This document shows positions 1 to 6,852 of a DNA stretch of 15,378 nt, one piece after another. The stretch is from DATGLE01 sp035294325 (GTDB lineage Bacteria > Chloroflexota > Ktedonobacteria > Ktedonobacterales > Ktedonobacteraceae): NCBI GenBank assembly GCA_035294325.1, contig DATGLE010000251.1:1-15378 (forward strand). Direction: 5' to 3'. A program made the translations under genes and the position numbers. The notes below the pieces were generated by a model. The model made no database searches, had not been told where the DNA came from, and was given only the letters and a program-made list of their open reading frames with translations. The first letter of the stretch is position 1, and each line of letters begins with the position of its first letter.

Positions 1-201
1 GCCGCTCTCGCCGACGAGGGCGGTAGCGCGTCCGGGGAAGAGGGAGAAGGTGGCGTCCTCCACGGCGTGGACGGCGCGCGGCGGGCCAAAGAGCTTGACC
101 TGGCGCAGCGGGAACTCCTTGTGCAGATGCTCCGCCTCCAGTATGGCGCCGGGCGTCTGTTCCAGGGAAGGGGACATGATCGACTCGTTCGCTATGCTCA
201 T
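1..201 (-). CDS. Opp/Dpp-type ABC transporter ATP-binding protein, second ATPase (N-terminal part only)
   Basis: This is the first 67 codons of an ATPase whose remainder lies beyond the left window edge. The translation has the usual opening of the OppF/DppF family: an ILEAEHLHKEFPL strand, a VHAVEDATFSLFPG segment, then the start of the Walker A loop (ALVGESG) at the edge. With the preceding ATPase it should form the cytoplasmic heterodimer that powers the transporter. I chose the ATG at 201: it follows the TAA of the upstream ATPase by two bases, and AAGGTG and AAAGGAG lie just upstream on the minus strand. A second in-frame ATG at 177 would remove eight residues. The near-overlap with the upstream gene indicates translational coupling. 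The signature motif, Walker B and C-terminal domain cannot be checked here. Confidence 0.9.
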   Translation of the reverse strand, partial: MSIANESIMSPSLEQTPGAILEAEHLHKEFPLRQVKLFGPPRAVHAVEDATFSLFPGRATALVGESG

Positions 202-203
202 TA

Positions 204-1361
204 TTACACCTTGCTCCTTTCGGCCAGCGCTGCAAATCCCCTGGAAAACTCGGCCTGCGTTGGCGCCCCGGCGGGATTCAGCCTGGGATTATAAAGATGA
301 CAGGCTACCATCTGATCCGGCGTCTGTGATGTGGAGGGCTGTAGCGGCGGAATGACGGTCTCGCAGACGCTGGCCTTGAAGGGGCAGCGCGGATGGAAAG
401 GGCAGCCGGAAGGCACCGAGCGCAGGTCGGGCGGCGACCCGGGGATGCCGATCATCCTGTAGAGCGGGCCATGCAGGCTCGGAAACGAGTGCAGCAGGCC
501 ATAGCTATAGGGATGGCGCGGATGGCTATAGAGTTGCTGGCGGGTAGCCTGCTCCATGAGGCGCCCGGCATACATGATGGCGATGTGATCGGCCAGTTCC
601 AGCAGCAGCGAGAGGTCGTGGGTAATAAAGATCAGCGCCGTATTGAACTCTTTGCACAGCGCGCTGATCAGTTCAAGGATCTCGCGCTGCACCACCACGT
701 CGAGCGCCGTCGTCGGCTCATCCATGATAATCAATTCTGGTCGCAGCGCCAGGGCGATAGCGATCACGGCGCGCTGGCGCATGCCGCCGGAGAGTTCGTG
801 TGGATAGCTGTTCAGGCGATCCGGCGCGATGCCTACGAGATTGAGCAGTTCGATGGCGCGCTGCCGCCGCCGGTCCGGCCCCATCTCCGGGCGATGCGTG
901 CGCAGAACGTCCATGATCTGCTCGCCGATATTCATAACTGGATTGAGCGCGTTCATCGCGCTCTGGAAAACGATGGATAGCTCGCTCCAGCGGAAGGCAC
1001 GCAACTGCGCGGGCGAAAGCTGGAGCACGTCGATGCTGTCCGATTCCGGCTGGTGTGCGCCGTTCGCGCGGCCACCCCTGAGCGATACCCACTGCATCAT
1101 GCCGCCCTGTTCCCGCGTGTGGCGGGGGTGATAGAGCACCTGGCCGTCGGTAATGATCGCAGGTGGTCGCAGCAGCCGCGCGATAGCATATGCCAGCGTC
1201 GACTTGCCGCTGCCGCTCTCGCCGGCCAGCCCCAGGATCTCGCCGCGCCCCAGGCTAAGGCTCACATTGTCTACGGCATGCACAGTGCCGCTGGCCGCAT
1301 AATAATCTACGCTGAGGTTACGCACTTCAAGCAGAGTATCCGTTGCCGTGGCTGTTCTCAA
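204..1361 (-). CDS. Opp/Dpp-type ABC transporter ATP-binding protein, first ATPase
   Basis: A 385-residue cytoplasmic ATPase of the OppD/DppD family. Visible motifs are Walker A GESGSGKST (47-55), Q-loop Gln133, signature LSGGM (190-194), Walker B LIIMDE (210-215) and H-loop His248. The C-terminal oligopeptide-transporter region has Cys320, Cys326, Cys333 and Cys354; comparable cysteines in some family members bind an iron-sulfur cluster. Roughly 35 residues between Walker A and the Q-loop (about 77-112) look inserted relative to E. coli OppD. The start is TTG, directly after the TAA of the permease gene and in the same frame. No Met precedes the conserved LLEVRNLSV strand, and a GGTGG ribosome-binding-like stretch lies five bases upstream. 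Solute specificity cannot be read from this subunit. Confidence 0.95.
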   Translation of the reverse strand: MRTATATDTLLEVRNLSVDYYAASGTVHAVDNVSLSLGRGEILGLAGESGSGKSTLAYAIARLLRPPAIITDGQVLYHPRHTREQGGMMQWVSLRGGRANGAHQPESDSIDVLQLSPAQLRAFRWSELSIVFQSAMNALNPVMNIGEQIMDVLRTHRPEMGPDRRRQRAIELLNLVGIAPDRLNSYPHELSGGMRQRAVIAIALALRPELIIMDEPTTALDVVVQREILELISALCKEFNTALIFITHDLSLLLELADHIAIMYAGRLMEQATRQQLYSHPRHPYSYGLLHSFPSLHGPLYRMIGIPGSPPDLRSVPSGCPFHPRCPFKASVCETVIPPLQPSTSQTPDQMVACHLYNPRLNPAGAPTQAEFSRGFAALAERSKV

Positions 1362-2423
1362 TTACGCCACCGCCTTTCTTACACTCATAATCTTTTCCTT
1401 TATGACCTTGAGTTTCGGTTCGCGGCGCAGGCGCGGATTTGCCACTTCATCCATTCCAAAGTTGATAAGCGTCAGGCCCGCGCCCAGCACAGCGATGCAC
1501 AGGCCCGGAGGCACGAACCACCACCATGCGCCCAGCAGGAGCGCATCGTTATTCTGCGCCCAGTAGAGCATCGTTCCCCAGTCAACGGTAGTAGAATCGC
1601 CCAGTCCCAGAAATTCCAGGCCCGCCGCAGCAAGAATAACATAGATAACTGCTCCAATGAAACTGGCTGCAACGATTGATATTTCGTTAGGAAAAATCTC
1701 GAAAAAGATGATCCGCCAGGTTGACTCGCCGCTGGCGCGGGCCGCATCGACGAAATCGCGGGTGCGCATCGAGAGCGTCTGCGCGCGCAGCGTGCGTGCG
1801 CCATACGCCCAGCTCGTGACGGCAATGACCAGGGCCACTGTAACAGGCCCTTTATAGCTGTGGATGAAGGCCGCCAGGACGATAGCCAGTGGAAGACCGG
1901 GCAGAACGAGAAAGATATTGATGAGCAGCGAGAGCGCATCATCGATAATGCCGCCAAAGTAGCCAGAGGTCAGCCCGATGACGACGACGAGAACCATGAC
2001 CACCAGCCCGGTGAGAAAGCCCCAGAAGATGGAGACGCGCGTTCCGACCAGCAGCTGCGCCAGAACGTCCTGCCCGGTCTGGGTAGTGCCCAGCAGGTGT
2101 TGAGCCGAGGGCGGTACCAGTGTATCCGACGAGAAGGCGTTAGGATCATGATGGACAAAGAATGGTCCAACGATGGCTACCAGCACGAAAAAAAGAACGA
2201 TGCACAGACCGGTGAGCGCTTTAGGATTCCCCGTGAACAGGCGCCACAGGTCGGTCAGGCGGCCTGTCAGGGGCGAGTACGCTCCTGCGCCCGCTTCCGC
2301 AACCGGCGCGCTGATAGCTATACTGCCTGTTCCCGTGCTCATGGCGGCTTCCTCAACCTGGACCACTGCGCGGTTGCTATCCTCGGGCAAAGGCGACTGC
2401 TGTGGCGATAGCGGTGTACTCAT
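1362..2423 (-). CDS. Opp/Dpp-type ABC transporter permease, DppC-like
   Basis: A 353-residue integral membrane subunit of the DppC/OppC family, which forms half of the translocation channel. A polar N-terminal leader of about 65 residues precedes the first helix (about 70-90). The N-terminal family pattern HLLGTTQTGQDVLAQLL is at 109-125. The cytoplasmic EAA-type coupling loop (DFVDAARASGESTWRIIFFE, 223-242) contacts the ATPases, and the C-terminus carries the family-typical MDEVANPRLR. The ATG has a strong GGAAGGAG seven bases upstream. It starts three bases after the stop of the other permease, so the two are translationally coupled. Its own TAA stop is immediately followed, in frame, by the TTG start of the ATPase gene. 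The 45-50 residue Ala/Ser/Pro-rich leader is longer than in E. coli DppC. Confidence 0.95.
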   Translation of the reverse strand: MSTPLSPQQSPLPEDSNRAVVQVEEAAMSTGTGSIAISAPVAEAGAGAYSPLTGRLTDLWRLFTGNPKALTGLCIVLFFVLVAIVGPFFVHHDPNAFSSDTLVPPSAQHLLGTTQTGQDVLAQLLVGTRVSIFWGFLTGLVVMVLVVVIGLTSGYFGGIIDDALSLLINIFLVLPGLPLAIVLAAFIHSYKGPVTVALVIAVTSWAYGARTLRAQTLSMRTRDFVDAARASGESTWRIIFFEIFPNEISIVAASFIGAVIYVILAAAGLEFLGLGDSTTVDWGTMLYWAQNNDALLLGAWWWFVPPGLCIAVLGAGLTLINFGMDEVANPRLRREPKLKVIKEKIMSVRKAVA

Positions 2424-2426
2424 TGC

Positions 2427-3410
2427 CTAACTCCTTCCCACACGCACGCGCGGATCAAGCGCGGTGTAACATAAGTCGGCCAGGAAGTTTGCTCCGATGA
2501 CGGCGATAGCTATGAGCAGGAAGATGCCTTCGATGAGCGGGTAGTCAAGGTTCTGGACGGCTTGCAGAAGCGCGAAACCAATGCCCGGATATGAGAAGAC
2601 GATCTCTGTGAGCAGGGCGCCGCCAACGACGAAGCCGAGCGACATGGCGAAGTTGGTGACGTTGGGCAGGATCGCGTTGCGCGCCGCATAGGAAAGCATA
2701 ACTCTGCGCTCCGGCAGCCCCTTTGCCTCGGCCATTAACACATAGTCTTCTGAAAGGATTGGTATCATCGTGTTACGCATGCCCAGCAGCCAGCCCGCAA
2801 TCGAGGCAATGACGATAGTGAAGGCCGGCAGTATGCCGTGCTGGATCACGCTCAGAATAAAAGCCGGAGTCACACTGGGCCGGAGCGCGAGGTCGTAGCC
2901 CCCGTTGAGGGGGAACCAGTTGAGCGTGTAGCCAAGCGCGTAGAGTGATATCAGAGCCAGCCAGAAATAGGGGATGGCCGAGAAGAAGGTCAGGAATGGT
3001 GTCAGTATCGTATCGCGCAGCGAGCCGCGTTTCCAGGCGACGATCACGCCGATCAGCGATCCCAGCAGGAAGCTAATGATGATCGATAGCCCGTAGAGTC
3101 CCAGCGACCAGAAAAGTTCCTGCCCGATGATCGTCGAGACGGGTGTGGGGAAGTACGTGATCGAAAGTCCCAGATTGCCGTGCGCAAGCTGATCAAAGTA
3201 GTTGACATACTGTATCCAGAGCGGGGCGTGCGTGTCCCCAAACTCTAATTCCAGCGCGTGCAGCGCCTGCGGCGTAATGCGGCCCTGAAAGCGGCCAACG
3301 AGGGCCGCGACGGGATCGCCGGGGGCCAGGCGGGGGATGAGAAAATTGAGCGTAAGCGCCGCCCAGAGAGCCACCAGGTAGAAGCCAATACGGCGTAGCA
3401 AGTGACGCAT
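2427..3410 (-). CDS. Opp/Dpp-type ABC transporter permease, DppB-like
   Basis: A 327-residue membrane subunit of the DppB/OppB family and partner of the DppC-like permease. It opens with the typical cytoplasmic start and first helix (MRHLLRRIGFYLVALWAALT) and the motif FLIPRLAPGDPVAALVG (24-40). An EAA coupling loop follows (EDYVLMAEAKGLPERRVM, 221-238), and the end reads LDPRVRVG, all family hallmarks. I place the start at the ATG at 3410 rather than the in-frame GTG at 3416. AAGGAG (3419-3424) is eight bases from the ATG but only two from the GTG. It lies downstream of the binding-protein gene, separated by 84 bases that hold a strong hairpin, which could let the binding protein be made in excess over the membrane subunits. 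Confidence 0.95.
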   Translation of the reverse strand: MRHLLRRIGFYLVALWAALTLNFLIPRLAPGDPVAALVGRFQGRITPQALHALELEFGDTHAPLWIQYVNYFDQLAHGNLGLSITYFPTPVSTIIGQELFWSLGLYGLSIIISFLLGSLIGVIVAWKRGSLRDTILTPFLTFFSAIPYFWLALISLYALGYTLNWFPLNGGYDLALRPSVTPAFILSVIQHGILPAFTIVIASIAGWLLGMRNTMIPILSEDYVLMAEAKGLPERRVMLSYAARNAILPNVTNFAMSLGFVVGGALLTEIVFSYPGIGFALLQAVQNLDYPLIEGIFLLIAIAVIGANFLADLCYTALDPRVRVGRS

Positions 3411-3418
3411 CTTCACTA

Positions 3419-3424
3419 CTCCTT
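3419..3424 (-). promoter_or_regulatory. Ribosome binding site deciding the DppB-like start
   Basis: AAGGAG on the minus strand. Its spacing of eight bases to the ATG at 3410 is ideal, whereas the GTG at 3416 lies only two bases away. This favours the shorter protein. Confidence 0.75.
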
Positions 3425-3457
3425 AAATAAGTGCACAATGCGGATGATGCACACAGC

Positions 3458-3483
3458 GGGGCGCGGCTAGAAAGCCGCGCCCC
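3458..3483 (-). promoter_or_regulatory. Strong GC-rich hairpin between binding protein and permease genes
   Basis: A perfect 11-bp inverted repeat (GGGGCGCGGCT, loop AGAA, AGCCGCGCCCC) lies in the 84-base gap between the binding-protein stop and the permease start. No run of T follows it on the minus strand, so it is not a standard intrinsic terminator. In sugar and peptide transport operons, hairpins in this position commonly protect the upstream message from 3' exonucleases or act as partial terminators, giving more binding protein than permease. That role here is inferred from position. Confidence 0.6.
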
Positions 3484-3494
3484 GGAACTACCTC

Positions 3495-5201
3495 CTATGC
3501 AGGCTTCAGGTTCAGTGCGACGATGGCGGCATCGGGAACGGCGTAGGGCGCGGGCATGGCGTAGGGATTGCTCGCATCCGGCCAGCCAGTGAAGCGCGAC
3601 GTGTTGTACTCGTACCAGGTCGCGCCATAGACCAGCGGGATAGCGGGCAACTGCTCAACCATGATCTTCTGGAGGCCATTTATCGCCTGCTGCTGCACAC
3701 TCGGATCAGATGACGTGGCGTACTGCTTGAGCAACTGGTCGGTAGTAGGATCCTTCCAGCGCTCCCAGTCGGAAGGCGAGATCTGACCGGGCGGCATTAT
3801 GTACTGGCTGTTCAGCAGGAAGTTGTACAGGAAGAACGGAGTCGGGCCAGTATTGGTCCAGGAGATGGCGGCGTCGTAGTTGCCTGTCTGCAAGGCGTTG
3901 ACGTAGTTGTTTTGCGAAATGGCATTGACGGTGACATTCATGCCGATGTTCTTCAGGTCGTTCGCCATGATCTGGCAGTCAGTCACCCAGTCGGTCCAGC
4001 CGGTGACGACGTTGAGATTGAAGGAGAGCTTCTTGCCATTCTTATCAACATAGATGCCATCGGGGCCTTTGGTAAAGCCCGCGCTCTGCATCAATTGATT
4101 CGCCTGTGCGACATCCATGTTGAAGGACGTACTCGCGTAGTCGGGAGAGAGGAAGCTCTTATTGGCCGGCAGCACCAGGGCCGTCGGGCTGGCTACCGGC
4201 TCGTAGCCGCTCTCCGCGACTTTGTACATCTGCTGGCGGTCAAGCGCCAGGCTGATAGCCTTACGGACAGGCAGCATGTTGAAAGGAGACTTTGTAAGGT
4301 TCAGGTAGAGCATGACCACATTCGCGGGCGGGAACCAGTAGTGGTTATGCTCCGGGTCGCGCGCCACAAAGGTCTTTTCAATGTTGGGGGTAAAGAGGCC
4401 GGTCCAGTCGACCTCGTTGCGCGAGAGCAGCAGTTCCGCGCTCGTATTCGAGTTGAACGAGGGATAGCGGATCTCTGTGATCGCGGGCTTGCCCGGCTGC
4501 CAGTAATTCGGGTTCTTGCCGAGATCGATCAACTGCGGGCTGAAGGACTTCAGAACGAACGGGCCGGTGCCGACGGGTTTGGTGTCGGTGTACTTGGAAG
4601 GATCGCCAACGCTCGACCAGAGATGCTTCGGCACGATCCAGGTCTGGCCGCCCAGGTACCATGTAATAGGCGTGTAGGGCGTCTTGAGCGTGACCGTAAC
4701 CGTGCTGGGATCGGGCGCGGCAACGCCGCTGAGGTACTGCCAGAGTCCGTTGCCATCGGCATCCGGGTACTGGTGGAGCATATTGAGCGTAAATACTACA
4801 TCATCGGCGGTAAATGGCTGGCCGTCGGTCCATTTGACACCTGATTGGAGATGGAAAGTGAGGCTCTTCGCATCGCTGGAGAACTGGTAGCTCTGGGCCA
4901 GCCAGGGCTTGACGCTCCCATTCTCCTGATTAAAGAACAGCAGGGTTTCGTAGATCATCCCACGTGAGCCGTAGTTGGGATTGGGGGCATAGGGACTGAA
5001 GTTATCGGTGAAGTCACCGATGGGGCTGGGTACAACGGTGAGCACTGAATTGCCGGCGCTGCTTGACTGGCTGGTGCCGGGGGCCGTACCGCCCGCGCCG
5101 CAGGCCGCAAGCACAACGGCGCAGATGGCTAGCAGGCTGAACAGCATGCCGGCCACTCCGGCCTTCCTCTTCCAGGGTGAAGAGAATGTGTTGGTAGCCA
5201 C
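3495..5201 (-). CDS. Extracellular solute-binding lipoprotein, SBP_bac_5 (Opp/Dpp) family
   Basis: A 568-residue substrate-binding protein that captures solute outside the membrane and delivers it to the permeases. The N-terminus is a lipoprotein signal: basic residues (KRK, 11-13), a hydrophobic stretch, then the lipobox LAAC ending at Cys34. The mature part has the family landmarks: an NFSPYAPNPNYGSRGMIYE strand, a WLAQSYQFSSDAKSLTFHL segment, GVKWTDGQPFTADDVVFTL, PVGTGPFVLKSF, and RKAISLALDRQQMYK. Length is normal for the family. The start is GTG at 5201, seven bases after a strong AAGGAGG. This family carries peptides, nickel or oligosaccharides. The LacI-family gene directly upstream makes an oligosaccharide the better guess, but no residue visible here proves it. 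Confidence 0.95.
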   Translation of the reverse strand: MATNTFSSPWKRKAGVAGMLFSLLAICAVVLAACGAGGTAPGTSQSSSAGNSVLTVVPSPIGDFTDNFSPYAPNPNYGSRGMIYETLLFFNQENGSVKPWLAQSYQFSSDAKSLTFHLQSGVKWTDGQPFTADDVVFTLNMLHQYPDADGNGLWQYLSGVAAPDPSTVTVTLKTPYTPITWYLGGQTWIVPKHLWSSVGDPSKYTDTKPVGTGPFVLKSFSPQLIDLGKNPNYWQPGKPAITEIRYPSFNSNTSAELLLSRNEVDWTGLFTPNIEKTFVARDPEHNHYWFPPANVVMLYLNLTKSPFNMLPVRKAISLALDRQQMYKVAESGYEPVASPTALVLPANKSFLSPDYASTSFNMDVAQANQLMQSAGFTKGPDGIYVDKNGKKLSFNLNVVTGWTDWVTDCQIMANDLKNIGMNVTVNAISQNNYVNALQTGNYDAAISWTNTGPTPFFLYNFLLNSQYIMPPGQISPSDWERWKDPTTDQLLKQYATSSDPSVQQQAINGLQKIMVEQLPAIPLVYGATWYEYNTSRFTGWPDASNPYAMPAPYAVPDAAIVALNLKPA

Positions 5202-5228
5202 AGAAAAACCTCCTTACAAGAGCTACTA

Positions 5229-5293
5229 TGGATCATTCATTGATCCAGGCTGAAAAACATAATGACTACATGACGACCTCACGTGATGATGTA
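5229..5293. promoter_or_regulatory. Dyad elements in the regulator/binding-protein gap (operator or leader candidates)
   Basis: The 94-base gap between the LacI-family gene and the binding-protein gene holds a perfect 7-bp inverted repeat with a 5-base loop (TGGATCA/TGATCCA, 5229-5247). It also holds an imperfect 27-base dyad with ends TACAT and ATGTA (5267-5293, 9 of 13 positions paired), which includes the palindrome TCACGTGA (5279-5286). I see no convincing -35/-10 pair, nor the 12-bp motif found ahead of the regulator gene. The binding protein may therefore depend largely on read-through, or on a weak local promoter controlled through these dyads. Confidence 0.35.
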
Positions 5294-5295
5294 AG

Positions 5296-6459
5296 TTATC
5301 CAGCAGGTGAAACTGTAAGACGATGAGGAGAGCCGCAGGAAGCACGCACTACAAGGCTGGTGGCAAGTTGAATGTGTACAGGCTCTACATGATTGCAGGC
5401 GTTGCCATTGCGGGCTGCGGCTCTTTCGCTGGAAGAAGAAACCAGGGCAGCCCGGCTCAATTGGCTTCTTTGTTCAGGAGAAAGATACTGCTCAGGGACG
5501 TAAAGGGTGTTGTCCAGCATGGATAAAAGCAGCTCGGCTCCAAGCTGGCCCATCTCATAAAATGGCTGCCGCACGGTTGTGAGCGCGGGCCGGACATGCG
5601 CCGAGGTAGCCACATCATCGAACCCTACCAGAGCGATATCCCCGGGCACGCGCAAACCGTGTTCTTCGGCGGCGGCCAGCACGCCATACGCTGTGCCGTC
5701 GTTGCCCGCGAAAATAGCTGTTGGTCGCTGCTCCTTCGGGAGCGAGAAGAGTTTGCAGGCGGCGGCGCGCCCGCTGGCGGTTGTGAACTCACCCTCAACC
5801 ACGAGTGCGGGATCGAGCGCTATTCCCTCCTCTTCCAACGCCTGAAGATATCCCTGATAACGCTCGCGAGAACAGTGCCGGCGCATTGGTCCCTGAATGT
5901 GTGCGATGCGCCGGTGCCCGAGGCGCAGCAGGTGCCGGACAGCGGCATAGGCTCCGCCGCGATTATCGACGCCGACCCAGGGCGCGCTGGCGGGAGGATC
6001 CTCATCATCAACGATCACCACCGGGAAACCATAGCTGTGCAGGCGCGCGATATGCCGCGACGATTGGCCGGGCATAATCGCCAGCAGACCGGACGTGAGC
6101 TTGGTCGCCAGGATATGATCGATCATCTCCCACTTGTCGCTCTCCCGCGAAGAGTCGTTGATGCTGTAAAGCACCAGCTCATAGGACGAGCGCTCCACAA
6201 CCTCGGCCACACCGTGGATGATGTCGGGGATAAGCGGCCAGGTAAAGGAGGCAACCAGCACACCAATCAAGCGACTGCGCCCGCTGGCAAGCCCGGAGGC
6301 CGTGATGCTGGGGACGAAGCCCTGCTCCTCCATGATGCGCAGGATACGCTCGCGTGTAGCCGGGTCCACGTCCGGCTTGTGGTTCAGAACGCGAGAAACC
6401 GTGGCTTTTGATACCCCGGCCAGGCGTGCTATGTCGTTGATGGTATGCTTTCCTACCAT
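5296..6459 (-). CDS. LacI-family transcriptional regulator
   Basis: A 387-residue DNA-binding regulator. The helix-turn-helix is at residues 6-26 (TINDIARLAGVSKATVSRVL), followed by the hinge helix (SGLASGRS, 55-62) and a periplasmic-binding-protein-like sensor domain, including GVDNRGGAYAAVRHLLRLGH, AGNDGTAYGVL and IALVGFDDV. The ATG at 6459 has GGGGAGG five bases upstream. An in-frame ATG at 6609 would add 50 residues encoded by the promoter and operators, so I rejected it. An unusual stretch of about 45 residues (about 318-362) separates the last core helix from the usual terminal LVVRASCG motif, which makes the protein longer than the typical 330-350. It is the first gene of the transporter operon and most likely a sugar-responsive repressor of itself and the transporter. 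Confidence 0.95.
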   Translation of the reverse strand: MVGKHTINDIARLAGVSKATVSRVLNHKPDVDPATRERILRIMEEQGFVPSITASGLASGRSRLIGVLVASFTWPLIPDIIHGVAEVVERSSYELVLYSINDSSRESDKWEMIDHILATKLTSGLLAIMPGQSSRHIARLHSYGFPVVIVDDEDPPASAPWVGVDNRGGAYAAVRHLLRLGHRRIAHIQGPMRRHCSRERYQGYLQALEEEGIALDPALVVEGEFTTASGRAAACKLFSLPKEQRPTAIFAGNDGTAYGVLAAAEEHGLRVPGDIALVGFDDVATSAHVRPALTTVRQPFYEMGQLGAELLLSMLDNTLYVPEQYLSPEQRSQLSRAALVSSSSERAAARNGNACNHVEPVHIQLATSLVVRASCGSPHRLTVSPAG

Positions 6460-6464
6460 CGACG

Positions 6465-6471
6465 CCTCCCC
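6465..6471 (-). promoter_or_regulatory. Ribosome binding site deciding the LacI-family start
   Basis: GGGGAGG on the minus strand, five bases before the ATG at 6459. It supports the 387-residue form over the longer open frame. Confidence 0.8.
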
Positions 6472-6502
6472 AATGTGTGGATTAGCCACTGGATAGATGA
6501 GA

Positions 6503-6538
6503 AAGCGGTTACGGAACCGATTTCGGTATCGGTTACAG
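6503..6538 (-). promoter_or_regulatory. Three tandem 12-bp LacI-type operator sites
   Basis: Read on the plus strand, three consecutive 12-mers fit AANCGRTTWCGG loosely: AAGCGGTTACGG, AACCGATTTCGG and TATCGGTTACAG. Each has a central CG, at 6506-6507, 6518-6519 and 6530-6531, exactly 12 bases apart. A central CG flanked by AA/TT-containing half-sites is the known core of LacI/GalR-family operators. The adjacent regulator has the common recognition helix SKATVSR. The array lies immediately downstream of the -10 box and covers the predicted transcription start, a classical position for repression. The binding protein is inferred. Confidence 0.65.
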
Positions 6539-6540
6539 AT

Positions 6541-6569
6541 AGTATACTGACCAATAATGCATCTGTCAA
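6541..6569 (-). promoter_or_regulatory. Near-consensus sigma70-type promoter of the LacI-transporter operon
   Basis: On the minus strand there is a perfect -35 (TTGACA, 6569-6564), a 17-base spacer and the -10 hexamer TATACT (6546-6541). Transcription should start near 6534, inside the operator array, giving a leader of about 75 bases before the ATG at 6459. Confidence 0.8.
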
Positions 6570-6614
6570 GGCTTTCTTTTCGGATCACAGGGCTATTGAA
6601 TTCTCCCACGCCAC

Positions 6615-6693
6615 GCCCGAAAGGAAGAGTTTGGGCGGGGACACCCCGCGCCCCGCAAGGGGGCGGCCGCCCCCTTGACCCCCGCTTCGGGCG
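6615..6693. repeat. GC-rich intergenic element with nested inverted repeats
   Basis: The element contains a perfect 22-bp palindrome (arms CAAGGGGGCGG and CCGCCCCCTTG, 6656-6677) and a small hairpin (GCGGGG, loop ACA, CCCCGC, 6635-6649). Outer near-complementary ends GCCCGAAAG (6615) and CTTCGGGC (ending 6692) enclose both. It encodes no credible protein. The layered symmetry is what one expects of a dispersed, structured intergenic repeat, but other copies lie outside the window and cannot be checked. Confidence 0.6.
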
Positions 6694-6719
6694 AGCATTA
6701 CATAGCCCTGTTCGGATCA

Positions 6720-6755
6720 GCCGACCTGTTTATTTAAGCCGACCTGTTTATTTAA
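6720..6755. repeat. Exact 18-bp direct repeat, two copies
   Basis: GCCGACCTGTTTATTTAA occurs twice head to tail (6720-6737 and 6738-6755), followed by AAGGTC. The last GACCT and this AGGTC are complementary and can form a short stem. No function is evident. Confidence 0.85.
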
Positions 6756-6790
6756 AAGGTCAGAAAGATGCGTGCCAGGGGAAATGCGTG

Positions 6791-6852
6791 CCGGGGGGGG
6801 AGACGCCGGCCGGGGGGAGACGCCGGCCGGGGGGAAGACGCCGGCCGGGGGA
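6791..6852. repeat. Tandem 17-18 bp GC-rich units
   Basis: Three units beginning AGACGCCGGCC and ending in five or six G (with or without A) start at 6801, 6818 and 6836. They are preceded by a run of eight G. A fourth start, AGACGCCC, merges into the next hairpin arm. Unit length varies only in the G run, as expected from replication slippage. It is too short-spaced and lacks unique spacers, so it is not a CRISPR array. Confidence 0.8.

Noticed and set aside
393..980. 195-residue open frame on the plus strand
   Set aside because: Antisense to the ATPase gene whose motifs are all present; no recognisable domain.
3912..4844. 310-residue open frame on the plus strand
   Set aside because: It lies wholly antisense to the well-supported binding-protein gene and shows no family motif. 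It is a by-product of GC-rich codon use.
5202..5295. Strong separate promoter for the binding-protein gene
   Set aside because: I could not find a -35/-10 pair with acceptable spacing. Only dyads are visible.
6460..6609. 50-residue N-terminal extension of the LacI-family regulator
   Set aside because: The extension covers the promoter and operator array, and the ATG at 6459 has a strong ribosome binding site directly before the helix-turn-helix.
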